Positions 7,356 to 17,800 of a stretch of 54,880 bases of DNA are shown piece by piece. A program made the translations under genes and the position numbers. The notes beneath the pieces were generated by a model. That model was not told where the DNA came from, made no database searches, and saw only the letters and a program-made list of their open reading frames with translations. The stretch comes from Candidatus Peregrinibacteria bacterium CG_4_10_14_0_2_um_filter_38_24 (GTDB lineage: Bacteria > Patescibacteriota > Gracilibacteria > UBA1369 > LOWO2-01-FULL-3). The stretch covers positions 1 through 54,880 of the forward strand of contig PFOM01000040.1 of the NCBI GenBank assembly GCA_002792535.1. The letters are read 5' to 3'. Within the stretch, counting starts at the first letter, position 1; every line of letters starts with the position of its first letter.

Positions 7356-8525
7356 TTATAACTCTCTTCCCAAAAGTAAAGCGAATTTGCCAGTGTTTAT
7401 CGAAGTCGAAATTTTACCCAATTCAATCAGTATGGATCTTATGCTTAAATCCTTTGTCTTTTCTAGAATTCTCACTATTTTTGCAGTAACAAACGGTGCC
7501 GCTTGAGAAGTTCCGGTAGCATATCCGTATTTATTCCCTGGCATTGTACTTAAAATATCCTGTGCTTTTACAGCATAATCAACCCACGTTCCGAAATTGC
7601 TTTGAGGAAGCTTTGTCCCGTCATTTGCAAGTCCTGTTACAGCGATAACTTTGCCATATGCGGCCGGATAATATTTTTTGCTGGTATTATAATTGCCTGC
7701 CGCGGAAACGACAGAAATGTCATTTTTAAAAGCATAATCAACTGAATCCATAAGAAGAGCCGATTTTTTCTTCAAGCCAAGGCTCAAATTTATAACATCA
7801 ACATCATTGTCGACAGCAAATTTTATCGCTTTCGCTAAATCACTCATCTTACCCGTTTTCCCATCCGTAAATTTTATTGGCATTATCTTCGCCGAAGAAT
7901 TACTCGCAATAATGCCTGCTACATGAGTTCCATGTCCATAATCATCACTAACGTCCTTATCGTCAGAAACCGCATCATATCCGGCGACAATTCTATTCTT
8001 TAAATCCTTATGATTTACGTCTACACCTGAATCTATGACGGCTACAACAATATCGGAATTTGCATGGACTTGATCTACAGTGGAAGCTTCATCATTATAT
8101 TTATTCACTCCGTCATCGCTCAGCTCAACTTGGAAATTTGGTTCGGCATATTCAACAAAATCAAGTGAGTCATATTGGCTGGCGATATCTTGTATTTCTG
8201 CATTCGTTCTCAATTTTAAAAGAAAAACATCTCCAAGGGGCGACGAATTAACATCATTTTTGACTTTTATCACCAACTCTTTCTTTGCCTTAAAAATATC
8301 AAAAATATTTGTTTTTATGGTATTAGAGGCGAACCGTGAGGTTAGATTATTTGGGCCGTTTAGGGCTTCTATTCCCATTAATCCATATTCCGAATTTAAC
8401 CAAGAGAGTTTTTCTTTTCCATTATCAGGTCTATTATCAGCCGTTCTATTACACGAAGAAAAAACAAACAAAATCAAAAGACAGAAGATTAAGGTTTTAA
8501 ATTTTTTAGTAGGGGAGGAGAACAT
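7356..8525 (-). CDS. Subtilisin-like serine protease, lipoprotein
   Basis: 389 residues. The signal peptide ends in a lipobox with Cys-25 (LFVFSSC), so the mature enzyme is probably lipid-anchored outside the membrane. Residues about 80-135 look like an inhibitory propeptide of the fervidolysin/I9 type (DFVEYAEPNFQVEL). The S8 triad is visible as Asp-165 (AVIDSGVD), His-198 (YGHGTHVAG) and Ser-340 (GTSQAAPF), with oxyanion Asn-278 (SAAGNYN). The stop is only five bases upstream-side of the next protease gene's end, and both are on the reverse strand. Two subtilases in tandem suggest duplication or cooperative processing of surface proteins (inference). Confidence 0.9.
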   Translation of the reverse strand: MFSSPTKKFKTLIFCLLILFVFSSCNRTADNRPDNGKEKLSWLNSEYGLMGIEALNGPNNLTSRFASNTIKTNIFDIFKAKKELVIKVKNDVNSSPLGDVFLLKLRTNAEIQDIASQYDSLDFVEYAEPNFQVELSDDGVNKYNDEASTVDQVHANSDIVVAVIDSGVDVNHKDLKNRIVAGYDAVSDDKDVSDDYGHGTHVAGIIASNSSAKIMPIKFTDGKTGKMSDLAKAIKFAVDNDVDVINLSLGLKKKSALLMDSVDYAFKNDISVVSAAGNYNTSKKYYPAAYGKVIAVTGLANDGTKLPQSNFGTWVDYAVKAQDILSTMPGNKYGYATGTSQAAPFVTAKIVRILEKTKDLSIRSILIELGKISTSINTGKFALLLGREL

Positions 8526-8530
8526 AATTT

Positions 8531-11500
8531 TTAAATCATAGAAGCTAATTTAGCAAATTCACCTCTTGTAATATTTTTAGTCGGACCGAACGTCCCGTTT
8601 TTGTATCCATCCACTAATCCCTTAGCTTTTGCATAATTAATATATTTTGCATACCAAGCAGTAGCGCTAGTATCGGGGAAAGTTACAGTTTCAGCGGTCA
8701 AATCTTTCTTTGATGCTTCAAGTAATATTTTCAAAGCCTCAACTCTTGAAACAGCCTGATTTGGTTTGAAAGTCCCATCACTATATCCGCCAATAATCCC
8801 AGCTGTTTTTGCAGCAGAAACATAAGAGGAATACCACTCACCGATTTCAACATCATTGAATGGTTTTTCGGAAAGAGCCTCCGGAACAGTGATTCCATAT
8901 AGATTAACGACAATTTTCAGAAGCTCGGCTCTTGTTATTTGAGAATCTGGTTCAAATTTCCCTTCTGCCTTTCCATTGATAACACCTTCTAGTCTCAAGT
9001 TGTCTATGAATGATTCCGCCCAATGTCCTTTTACATCATTAAACGGTGTAGCAACATCTGACGACTGCAGTTCAAGCACAGCTGAGTCATTTACGAATTC
9101 ATTAATTATTTCTTTAGAAGGTGTTGCTTTGGGTTTTGAAGCGCCTCCACCACCACCTCCACCACCACCACCACCTCCACCACCACCACCACCTCCACCA
9201 CCACCACCACCTCCAGGAGCAACAGGCGCAGGATCAACAACAGGATCAGGTACTACGATAGGCGCATCCAATTTAAGTACAACTAATTGAAAGGCTTTTG
9301 TCTGAACGACAAGCCCTTTCGTAAGAGTTGCAGTAAGAGTTATAGGTGAATCGCCATCTGCGAAAACGGGTCTATTGATAGTTTGCCCGTCATTACTGAC
9401 AACAGTCGGGTCAGACGATTCCCAAGTAATAATAGATCCGTTTACTGTTCCAATTGATGGCAACGGATTTGAAAGAGACAATGTAATATTTAATAAATCC
9501 GGATTTTCGCCTTGAATGCTCTCCTCCGACAAAGCATCTTTATCGGCCGTTACAAGCTCAACATCAGGATCAGAGGAAACAGTAACAGTCACCATGTAAA
9601 CCTGAGTGGAAGAATCCTCGGCCGTGACGGTATATAGGGCAGGATTAGTGAAATCTTGAGCTACGCCTGAGGCTGGATCTATGGAAGCATTATCAGAGAT
9701 TACAATAGTCGGAACAAGAGCGGTAACATCAACTCCAAACGGAACAGTTACGGCAATATTCATTTCTGTAATTACACCACTGCCCTCCGGAAAACCGAAA
9801 GAAGTTATATCTTTATCTGAATTTAGCGGTTCGATTATATTAACCGTATATGTAGTTGTTTGTTCTCCTACTGTTATTGTTAAAACTTGATCAACTGCGA
9901 CGACAGAACTGTCAAACCCGGCGACACTTTCAGAGGTAATTGTTTCTACTTTTGTAGAATCATCGCTGTACGTTCCTGTGATAACCAATCCCGAAATGTC
10001 CAATGCCTCACCAACGGTATATGAAAGCTTGGATGCCGGAGTTGTGATGGCGATGCTCGAAAGAGTTGCAGGGATCAGAGAAGTAAGAGCGTTAAAGGCA
10101 TTAATTCTTTTCCCTGAAACAACTTTTCCGGATAAAGAATCTAGAGAGTCTCCGGTGTTTAAAATTGTATTTTTGACTTCCGTATAAGTTAGATCAGGCC
10201 TATATCCCCAAATCAAAGCGGCAAGCCCGACAACATGAGGAGTCGCCATTGATGTCCCACTACTATAATCATATTTTTCATCTGAACCATCACTAAATCT
10301 TGTGATAGCTAAGTCATCCACGAAACATCCATTTCCTCCGCCGGTGTCAGCATTTCCATTCGCAATCCATCTTAGCCGAAAATCAAAATTACTAACCAAA
10401 TATTCACTCGGAATTGTTAAATTTTGAAAATGATAAACCGCAGAGCCGGAAGGATCACTATCGGGATCTAACATAGCTTCATCCCACCGCAAGACCTCAG
10501 TAAAAGTACTCCCTCCATCATTACTAAATTCCAAAGACATATAATCAGCCCACCCGTCAGTAATATATTCGGTGTCACATCCTGACCAAAAATCAATACT
10601 TCCTCCATTGCTTAAATCATATTCAGGAGAGGTTACGGTTGAATCGGCAGTTTGAGCATATGGGAAATTTACTTGATCGCCATATAAAACATTTGAAAAG
10701 CTTCCGCCCAAACTAACAGTCCCGAAATCTCCGGTTTTCACCCATCCGTCTGGGATATTAGGTGCAACAACACTATCAAAATTTTCAGTCATCACGGGGA
10801 TATCATCAGAGGGGACTGTGCTATAAATACTACTTCCGGGAGCTCCGACATCGACGGAAGTTAAGCCATAATTAGAGAAGGAAGCCAAATTATCATTTTG
10901 GTCTGTAGCCGCAACGGAAATAATATTATCCAAATCGTGATCAGCCGGATAAAAATGACTCAATTCATTGTTGTCACCAATCCCATCGTTTCCACCATTC
11001 CCGGCGGCCGCCACAAAAATTCCTCCCGCAGTTCTAAACCGAGTTATGGCATCAAGTTCTGATTGAGAAAAAGAAGAACCACCATAACTGGCATTTATTA
11101 CTTTAGCCCCATTCTTGATAGCAAAATCGATAGACTTTATTTCAGAAACGATATCAAGCCCGAATTTAAGAGCCATTATTTTTACATTTGGAGCAACTCC
11201 AATAATACCTTTACCATTATTTTTTGCGGCCCCGATAGTACCCGCAACATGAGTTCCATGAAATGAAGTGGTAGGCAATGGAGTTTTATCATTATCTTCG
11301 TAGTCGTATCCGTGATTACAATTATTCAAAGCCTCCCCATTTTCATCTTTGCAATTTATTCCATCCCACATATTATCAATCAAATCAGGATGATTATAGG
11401 CAACGCCTGTATCAATAATAGCCACTATGACCGATGAATTTGTTCCTTCATTTATTGCCCATGCTTCAGGCGCATCAATATCTTTATCATCTGCTCCCGC

Positions 11501-11974
11501 AGTACCGTTTACAGTCTGCCCAGTGTTATCCAGTCCCCATAGCAGTCCGGCATCGGTGTCATCTGTACTTATTGTGGCAGGATAACGCTTATAATTCGGC
11601 TCGGCATATTCAATATTGGGATCTTTTTGCAATTCAGCGACTTTTTCCTCCACAGTCTTATTATCAGTAATTTTAACAACAGATGTATTTATTTCTTTTA
11701 AATCTTCAGACTTCTTCAATGATTTGGAATTCATCAAATTCAAAGCCTTTTTCCTTCCGAAAGAAGTTGAAATATTGATTTTATTATTTTTGTACTTCAC
11801 CAAAACTTCGCCATCCTTGTAGTCATTTGAAATCTTTTCTGAAGGTTGATCGGGAGTATATGCGATATTCTCAGCGTATGCAGAGGCACCAACGCTGAAA
11901 AGAACATACAAAAAGACTAGGAAAGATATTTGGCATCTGAAGAATATTTTCTTGCTTATATTTAATATAGTCAT
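8531..11974 (-). CDS. SLH-anchored subtilisin-like protease with Ig-like domains and a poly-Gly linker
   Basis: 1147 residues. Signal peptide to about residue 34 (SAYA), propeptide to about 130, then an S8 domain with Asp-188 (AIIDTGVA), His-239 (FHGTHVAG), Asn-326 (AAGNGG) and Ser-575 (GTSMATPH). About 170 residues (392-562) rich in aromatic and Gly/Asp residues are inserted before the catalytic Ser; they resemble a jelly-roll or MAM-like carbohydrate-binding module. Next come a bacterial Ig-like domain (about 645-720), a DUF5018-like domain, another Ig-like domain, a pure glycine tract of about 25 residues, and three SLH repeats at the C-terminus (GHWAESFIDNL, FNDVEIGEWYSSY, FPDTSATAWYAKY). 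SLH domains bind cell-wall polymers, so the enzyme should sit on the S-layer. Confidence 0.92.
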   Translation of the reverse strand: MTILNISKKIFFRCQISFLVFLYVLFSVGASAYAENIAYTPDQPSEKISNDYKDGEVLVKYKNNKINISTSFGRKKALNLMNSKSLKKSEDLKEINTSVVKITDNKTVEEKVAELQKDPNIEYAEPNYKRYPATISTDDTDAGLLWGLDNTGQTVNGTAGADDKDIDAPEAWAINEGTNSSVIVAIIDTGVAYNHPDLIDNMWDGINCKDENGEALNNCNHGYDYEDNDKTPLPTTSFHGTHVAGTIGAAKNNGKGIIGVAPNVKIMALKFGLDIVSEIKSIDFAIKNGAKVINASYGGSSFSQSELDAITRFRTAGGIFVAAAGNGGNDGIGDNNELSHFYPADHDLDNIISVAATDQNDNLASFSNYGLTSVDVGAPGSSIYSTVPSDDIPVMTENFDSVVAPNIPDGWVKTGDFGTVSLGGSFSNVLYGDQVNFPYAQTADSTVTSPEYDLSNGGSIDFWSGCDTEYITDGWADYMSLEFSNDGGSTFTEVLRWDEAMLDPDSDPSGSAVYHFQNLTIPSEYLVSNFDFRLRWIANGNADTGGGNGCFVDDLAITRFSDGSDEKYDYSSGTSMATPHVVGLAALIWGYRPDLTYTEVKNTILNTGDSLDSLSGKVVSGKRINAFNALTSLIPATLSSIAITTPASKLSYTVGEALDISGLVITGTYSDDSTKVETITSESVAGFDSSVVAVDQVLTITVGEQTTTYTVNIIEPLNSDKDITSFGFPEGSGVITEMNIAVTVPFGVDVTALVPTIVISDNASIDPASGVAQDFTNPALYTVTAEDSSTQVYMVTVTVSSDPDVELVTADKDALSEESIQGENPDLLNITLSLSNPLPSIGTVNGSIITWESSDPTVVSNDGQTINRPVFADGDSPITLTATLTKGLVVQTKAFQLVVLKLDAPIVVPDPVVDPAPVAPGGGGGGGGGGGGGGGGGGGGGGGGASKPKATPSKEIINEFVNDSAVLELQSSDVATPFNDVKGHWAESFIDNLRLEGVINGKAEGKFEPDSQITRAELLKIVVNLYGITVPEALSEKPFNDVEIGEWYSSYVSAAKTAGIIGGYSDGTFKPNQAVSRVEALKILLEASKKDLTAETVTFPDTSATAWYAKYINYAKAKGLVDGYKNGTFGPTKNITRGEFAKLASMI
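9144..9214 (+). repeat. 18-bp tandem repeat encoding the poly-Gly linker
   Basis: CCTCCACCACCACCACCA-type units repeat about four times. On the reverse strand they encode an uninterrupted glycine run between the Ig-like and SLH regions of the surface protease. The unit is 18 bases, a multiple of three, so length change by slippage would keep the frame. Confidence 0.85.
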
Positions 11975-12014
11975 CTGAAAAAATTTTACTCACTTGTGGG
12001 AAAAAATACAAAGG

Positions 12015-12044
12015 AAAAAGCCTCCCGTTGCCGGAAGGCTCTTT
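12015..12044 (-). terminator. Terminator of the first SLH/FlgD-like surface protein
   Basis: On the reverse strand AGCCTTCC pairs with GGGAGGCT across a short loop, followed by TTTTTCC. It lies about 60 bases past the stop at 12104. Confidence 0.75.
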
Positions 12045-12103
12045 CCCCCTCATTCCTATGAAAAATGTCTAATCGTATATCGTTGTAAGGGTCTGTCTCT
12101 TAA

Positions 12104-14602
12104 TTAGCCTGCAAGTCCTGCTTTATGCATTCTGTAAAGAAGCATAGCGACTTCTCCTCTTTCTACTTCCTGTGCAGGATGTAGGTAAGCTTTTCCTTCT
12201 ACTGAGTATGAGTTGTAAAGATCGTAGCTGAATGCTGCGTTAGCATATTCATAGAACCATTGTGTTTCTGAATTATCAGCATATCCACATCCGTAGTACA
12301 TATCACATTTTGTGTAATCGACTGGTGGGTAGTAGTAACCGTTTGCAAATTCATATCCTGTGAATTGTTTGCTAGCCTCAAGTACGAATTTTAGTAATTC
12401 AACTCTTGAAACATTGTTTTCTAGTCTTGCTTCCGTACCATTGTTGTACCCCTCAAGCATTCCGTAGAATTGAGCAGTTCTTGCGAATGTCATGTACCAT
12501 GCATTTGAATCAACATCCTTGAATCCAAGGTCTGATCCGCTTGCAGGAAGTAAATTAACATTAAACGCTTTCAGAACAACCTTAAGAACTTCAGCTCTAT
12601 TGATGTTCTTGTAAGGTTTGAAGCTTCCATCAGCATATCCAGTGAAGATTCCATTTTCAGAAACCCATGTCAATGCTTCACAAAGTTCGCTAGAGTTGTC
12701 AACCATGTCAGAATAAAATTCTCCACATGCAGCTTCCGTAGAAGGAACTACTTGTACAGGTTCTTCCACAACAGGAGGAACGCAAGTAGGATCTTTGTAG
12801 TTTACTTCGCAGAAAGTAGGCTCTGTTGTTGTATCATCAACGATAACAACATCTTGTCCTCCGAAATATCCTGTGTTTCCAATTACGAATGTTCCGATTT
12901 CAGTATCTTTTGAGCTTCCAGAAGATGCTTTAGAGATAAGTTTGTAAGAATAAACTCCATCTTTCAAAACTTTTTTGCTTGAATCAAGACCGTTCCAGAA
13001 TACTTCGTTGTATCCTGCAGTTTGTTTAACGTAGTCTAGAAGTTCAGCTTTTGCTTTTCCACCTGCTGTAGTACCTTCGTAAACAGCTAGGAAAACCTCA
13101 GCATCACCATCAAGAGTATATCCGAAAGTTCTTCCCATTCCTTTTTCTAAAGCCGCAGGAGCAGCAAAGTCAGCAGTAATATTTGTAGCTTTGCTTGAAG
13201 CTATGTCTTCTTCAACATCGAATTCTACCCATTCTGTATCAAGAACTTTGTCTTCTGTAGCATTCTTAGCTGTGATCTTGAATGACCAGTTTTTACCGTA
13301 ATCAACTTCGTCTCCGTTTTTGTCGTATCCATCAAATGATACTGCGTACCATTTGTTCTTATTCATTGTTTCAGCTTCTACAAGAGTAACCTCTTTCTTT
13401 CCATCTTTGTGAGCTTCTACTGTAACTACAGATGAAGTGTCAACCTTGAAAACAAGAGTTGTTGCTTCGTACTGCGCAGGATCAAAAGATGATTTTGTGA
13501 CGTAGATATTTTTTAATGTTGGCTGAGCATATTCAAGATTTACAGATTTTGTAACCTTGCTTCCGTCAGCTCTAACTGTGACTGCCCATGTTCCGGGTTT
13601 TACATAGTCTCCATCGTCGTCAGTTCCATCCCAAACTTCTTTATAATCTCCATCATCAGCGCCTTGGTCGTCAAGAATCTCAACAACTTTATTTCCCATC
13701 TTAGCTTCAATAGAAAGGTATTTAGCTTTAGATAGAAGTTCGAAGTCGATTTCTAGAGCACCGTCTTTTACCGGATCCCATGTTTTTGAAGGATCAAGTA
13801 CAAGATCGCTGATGTTTCCGTTGCTAGATGCAGGAACAGTTGTAAGATTTACAGGAAGAGTTGCTGTGTTTGTACCTGAATCATTTGTAGCTGAAACGTA
13901 AACTGTATAAAGTCCGTCTGCAAGAGCTACGCCTTTAGAATCTTTTCCGTCCCAAAGCATAGAATGAGCTTCTGTACTTGCGTAGTACTTAGTCCCATCA
14001 TATTTATCAAATGTCTTAACAACAGTAGGTCCGTTTTTAACTTGAACCTTAACGTATGCGTCTTTATCAATAGTGAAAGAAATGTCAGTTTTCTCATTTT
14101 TTTGTGCTGAGAAAGCTGGAAGATCAGCTGAAAGCTCAGTAACCTGAGGAGCAGCTGAAACTGCTACAACTTCATTGTCGATATAAACATCTTTGAAATC
14201 AGAATCTACTGGATTTCCAGCCATATCAAAAACAAGAACTGCAATAGCGTATGTACCATTTGGGTAAGCTGCACCATTTACAGTATTACCTTCCTTTCCG
14301 TACCAAGTATATGCAATACCTGTAGAAGGCTTAGTGGATACAAAACTTACGGAATTACCTTTGCTGTCTACAAGGTCTCCTAAGTTTATACCGGAAGCGT
14401 CTTGAACGCCAGCGACAACACTGTAAGTTGTAGCAGTTCCTACTAGATCGTAAGAAACTTGAACAACTTCACCGTTGTTAGGGTTGAAAGTGCTTGGAGA
14501 AACAACTTTCATGTTGTTTACACCTACACCGGCCGCGAATGCAACTAGATTAGTACTTGCGATTGCAAGAATAGCTGCTGCAGCTAAGAACTTTTTCCAC
14601 AT
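12104..14602 (-). CDS. SLH-domain surface protein with FlgD-like Ig repeats (S-layer candidate)
   Basis: 832 residues. Signal peptide MWKKFLAAAAILAIASTNLV-AFA. The body is a series of about 100-residue repeats, each with a FNP or FDP start, a valine-rich strand and a W-x-G-x-D-x-x-G turn (LWDGKDSKGVALADGLYTVY, VWDGTDDDGDYVKPGTW, FWNGLDSSKKVLKDGVYSY), typical of FlgD Ig-like modules. The C-terminus has three SLH repeats, starting near CGEFYSDMVDNSSELCEALT and GIFTGYADGSFKPYKNINRA. SLH domains dock on cell-wall polymer, so the protein is probably an S-layer subunit or abundant surface protein. It has its own strong promoter and terminator. Related in layout to the genes at 14802 and 27382. Confidence 0.9.
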   Translation of the reverse strand: MWKKFLAAAAILAIASTNLVAFAAGVGVNNMKVVSPSTFNPNNGEVVQVSYDLVGTATTYSVVAGVQDASGINLGDLVDSKGNSVSFVSTKPSTGIAYTWYGKEGNTVNGAAYPNGTYAIAVLVFDMAGNPVDSDFKDVYIDNEVVAVSAAPQVTELSADLPAFSAQKNEKTDISFTIDKDAYVKVQVKNGPTVVKTFDKYDGTKYYASTEAHSMLWDGKDSKGVALADGLYTVYVSATNDSGTNTATLPVNLTTVPASSNGNISDLVLDPSKTWDPVKDGALEIDFELLSKAKYLSIEAKMGNKVVEILDDQGADDGDYKEVWDGTDDDGDYVKPGTWAVTVRADGSKVTKSVNLEYAQPTLKNIYVTKSSFDPAQYEATTLVFKVDTSSVVTVEAHKDGKKEVTLVEAETMNKNKWYAVSFDGYDKNGDEVDYGKNWSFKITAKNATEDKVLDTEWVEFDVEEDIASSKATNITADFAAPAALEKGMGRTFGYTLDGDAEVFLAVYEGTTAGGKAKAELLDYVKQTAGYNEVFWNGLDSSKKVLKDGVYSYKLISKASSGSSKDTEIGTFVIGNTGYFGGQDVVIVDDTTTEPTFCEVNYKDPTCVPPVVEEPVQVVPSTEAACGEFYSDMVDNSSELCEALTWVSENGIFTGYADGSFKPYKNINRAEVLKVVLKAFNVNLLPASGSDLGFKDVDSNAWYMTFARTAQFYGMLEGYNNGTEARLENNVSRVELLKFVLEASKQFTGYEFANGYYYPPVDYTKCDMYYGCGYADNSETQWFYEYANAAFSYDLYNSYSVEGKAYLHPAQEVERGEVAMLLYRMHKAGLAG

Positions 14603-14656
14603 AAATATATAGGTTAAATATATATAGTAAATCTTGTTTTTGATAACAAGGTGACA

Positions 14657-14684
14657 ATTGTACAGGTAATAAAAGATTTGTCAA
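14657..14684 (-). promoter_or_regulatory. Strong promoter of the SLH protein at 12104-14602
   Basis: On the reverse strand TTGACA (14679-14684), 16 bases, TACAAT (14657-14662). The roughly 45-base leader holds a small CTTGTT/AACAAG hairpin before the ATG at 14602, which could stabilise the message. Confidence 0.7.
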
Positions 14685-14734
14685 GTATATTCTTTTATTT
14701 TCTTTGTAATCCCCGAAAACCGCAGTAGATAAAC

Positions 14735-14773
14735 AAAAAACCCCTTTCGGATTGTGAACGAAAGGGGTTTTTA
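14735..14773 (-). terminator. Terminator of the SLH protein at 14802-17939
   Basis: AAAAACCCCTTTCG pairs with CGAAAGGGGTTTTT over a nine-base loop; the A and T runs make it strong on either strand. It is about 30 bases past the stop at 14802. Confidence 0.88.
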
Positions 14774-14801
14774 TGTTGAATAATTTTTTTGTTCGCGATT
14801 C

Positions 14802-17800
14802 TTATTTCATCAATCTGTAAAGAACCTCTGCAACCTCTCCACGTGACATAAGGTTTGCAGGATACAAATTTGATCCGTCAAATAATCCAAACTTGCTAGC
14901 CAAGGCCGCATATGATTCGTACCATGATCCTGATTTTACATCAGAGTAGTTTGATCCGTTAGGGGAGTATGAAAGGCCTATTGCTTTTGCAGTTTCAAAT
15001 ATAAGTTTTATTGCTTCAGCTCTATTTATAACGGCATCAGGTCTTGCAGTTCCTTTTCCTTTATCTCCTGAGAAAATACCTTTATCTTTTGCAGTTTTTA
15101 CATATTTCATATACCAAGATCCCTTAATGACATCTTTAAATCCAAGGTCTGTACCGTCATCAGCCTCTAAAACAAGACCAAAAGCCTCAATAACAACTTT
15201 TAGAAGTTCCACTCTATTTATAGTCTGATAAGGTTTGAATGAACCATCGCTGTAACCATTGAATATGTTGTTTGCAGAAGCCCAAGCGACAGCATCACAA
15301 TATTGATTTGAACTAGATACATCACTGAATTTACTGCAATCGCTAGATGGAGTAGTAGTAGGAGTAGGAGTGACAACAGGTGTAGGTGTTTCAGTTCCTC
15401 CACCTGTAACAATAGTTACATTTGAGCTTACTCCGTTTGAAGAAGATGAAGAACCGCTTGAAGAGCTTGCGCTGATATCTCCAACAACTCCAACTACAAA
15501 CAATCCTGTTTCAGTTTCCGTGCTCTTTGCTTTTGAAACTATCTTATAAGTATATAAATCTTTTGAAAGAGTTTTTCCGTTTTTATCTTTTCCGTTCCAC
15601 ACTATTTCTTGGCTACCTCCAGCCATATCTTGAACATGGTCCAAAAGTGTGGCAATTACAGATCCTGAAGAGCTCTTTCCTTTGTGAATTGTAATAGTAA
15701 CATCAGCTGTCTCTTCAAGCTCAAAATTAAGAGTCATAGAGTCATTACCACTAGTGACAACAGGAGTGATGTAATCATTTGTTACATTTGATTTGCTGCT
15801 TGAATCTGTATCTTCAGCAAGATCAACGGAAACTTTTGCGCTGTCGTAAACAGTGTCGTTTACTGTATTTTTTGCGACAAGTTTGATTGAAATAGTGTCA
15901 TTATAATCATAATTACCTCCATCCCATTCAACGGCATACCAAGTATTTTTAACTACTTCCATGTCCTCTTCGATTGTGTCGTCATCAGATCCTCCCTGCA
16001 TAATAACAATATCAACTTTTGCGTCATTTTTTAGTCTGAAAAGAATATTTGTATGTTCACCAAGATCATTATCAAATTTATCTTTTGATACATACAAATC
16101 AGAAATAGAAGGCTTGTCGTAAGATACTTCGATTGATTTTGAAGCCGTAAGGGAAGTAGATCCTTTCTTTGATTTGAACATTATTTTCCATGAACCGGTA
16201 TCTGCATAATCTCCATTATCATCAGTTCCATCCCAGTTTATTTCAAGATTATTTTCTTTAACAATTGATGTCTCGTTGTAAAGTTCTACTATGTCTGTGC
16301 CTCTTACCGCTTGAACTAAAAGCGAATCAAGATCTTGATCCACATCAAATTTAATTTTCAATTCCTCATCGTTAGCAGGTTCGAATTTTGAAGAAGGGCT
16401 GACAGAAATATCGCCAACATGAGCATTGCTTGAAGATACTGTTCCTCCTGAGTTATTTACAGATACATCTTTTTCTTCTTTTGTTACTCCATATGCATTT
16501 TCAGCAAGGATAACAACTTTATACGCTGCAATACTGACATAGCTTCCTGAAGTGTCTTTTCCGTTCCAAGCGACTGAATGAGTTTGATTTGCATTAAATG
16601 AATCTCTGTCATAGTCACTAAAAGTTCGAATAGCTCCATCATTATTTCTGATTTCTAGAGTAAGTTCAGCATCTTTTGTATTTCTAAATGTAACAATAGA
16701 ATCTTCTATGTCAGGATCAAATGAAGAAGGAATTACGGTAACGCTATCAAAAGCAGGCTTATTTGCATTGCTGTAAGCGACTGTAACACTCTTTGATGAT
16801 ACAAGATTTACTTCTCCACTCTTTGATGCTGTCAAAGTGACAGTATATACTCCGGGTTCAACAAGGTGTCCCGCATATTGTCCATCCCATTGGAAAGACC
16901 CTGAAGTTTTTTCATTAGTTGTTCCAGCCGTAAAAGGTTTAACAACTACGTTATACTGATTTTTAATATCAATTTGTACTGAATCCGCAGGTGCGGCAAG
17001 AGTATAAGCTGTCGTCAAGTCTTCGTTGTTTCCGCTTGCAGAAGGGTCAAAACTTGCTCCAGCTAACGTAGGAGTTGAAGTGAAAGATGTTAGGGAAAGA
17101 GTTGTAGGTGAGTTAACAGTGATATACGTATAATCCTCATGAATATCAGCCCCTGAAGCAGTTTGTTTCGTTGTTGTTCTTACAGTATATTCTTTATTCG
17201 GCAAAATATTTCCGCTTGAATCTTTTCCATCCCAAGAAAGTGTAGGTTCTTGAGTCTTCGTATAATTTCCGGCAGTCAAACTTTTGTTATCTATAAGAGT
17301 ATTTTTTACGACATAGTCTTCTTCGCCCCATTCTACAACTTTTACAGTGACAAATCCGTCCCCGACAAGAGTAAAAGAAATATCAGAAGTCTGAGCATAA
17401 GGATTGAAACTTGCTGGAGTGGCCACAAGATTCTCAGTATAAATATTTGGACGAACGCCAAAATAACGCATATAGTCATTATAGTATTTTGGAGTTCCAA
17501 CATACACTCTGACTATATAATCTCCATCGGGACATACAGCCCCAATTGATCCACATGCGCTTTTAGCGTCAGCAGTATCATCGATAGACTTTCCATCCCA
17601 AGTTAGTGTTGATAAAGAAGTTAATAAGTCAGAAAATGTCCCACTTACAGTTAAATCCCATTGTGGATACAAAGTTTTAATAACTTTATCGTTTTTTTGA
17701 ATTTCCACAATTCCTGAAGAACTAGCTAATTCTCCAGCAAAATCAGTTGTATTAAGAGTTACGTTAACATTCAAAACTTGACCCTTGCTAGGTTCAAAAT

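Noticed and set aside
9144-9214. CRISPR-like short repeats
   Set aside because: The 18-base units are contiguous with no spacers and encode poly-Gly inside a long gene.
8976-9290. Forward-strand proline-rich frame
   Set aside because: It is the complement of the poly-Gly linker and SLH region of the reverse-strand protease.
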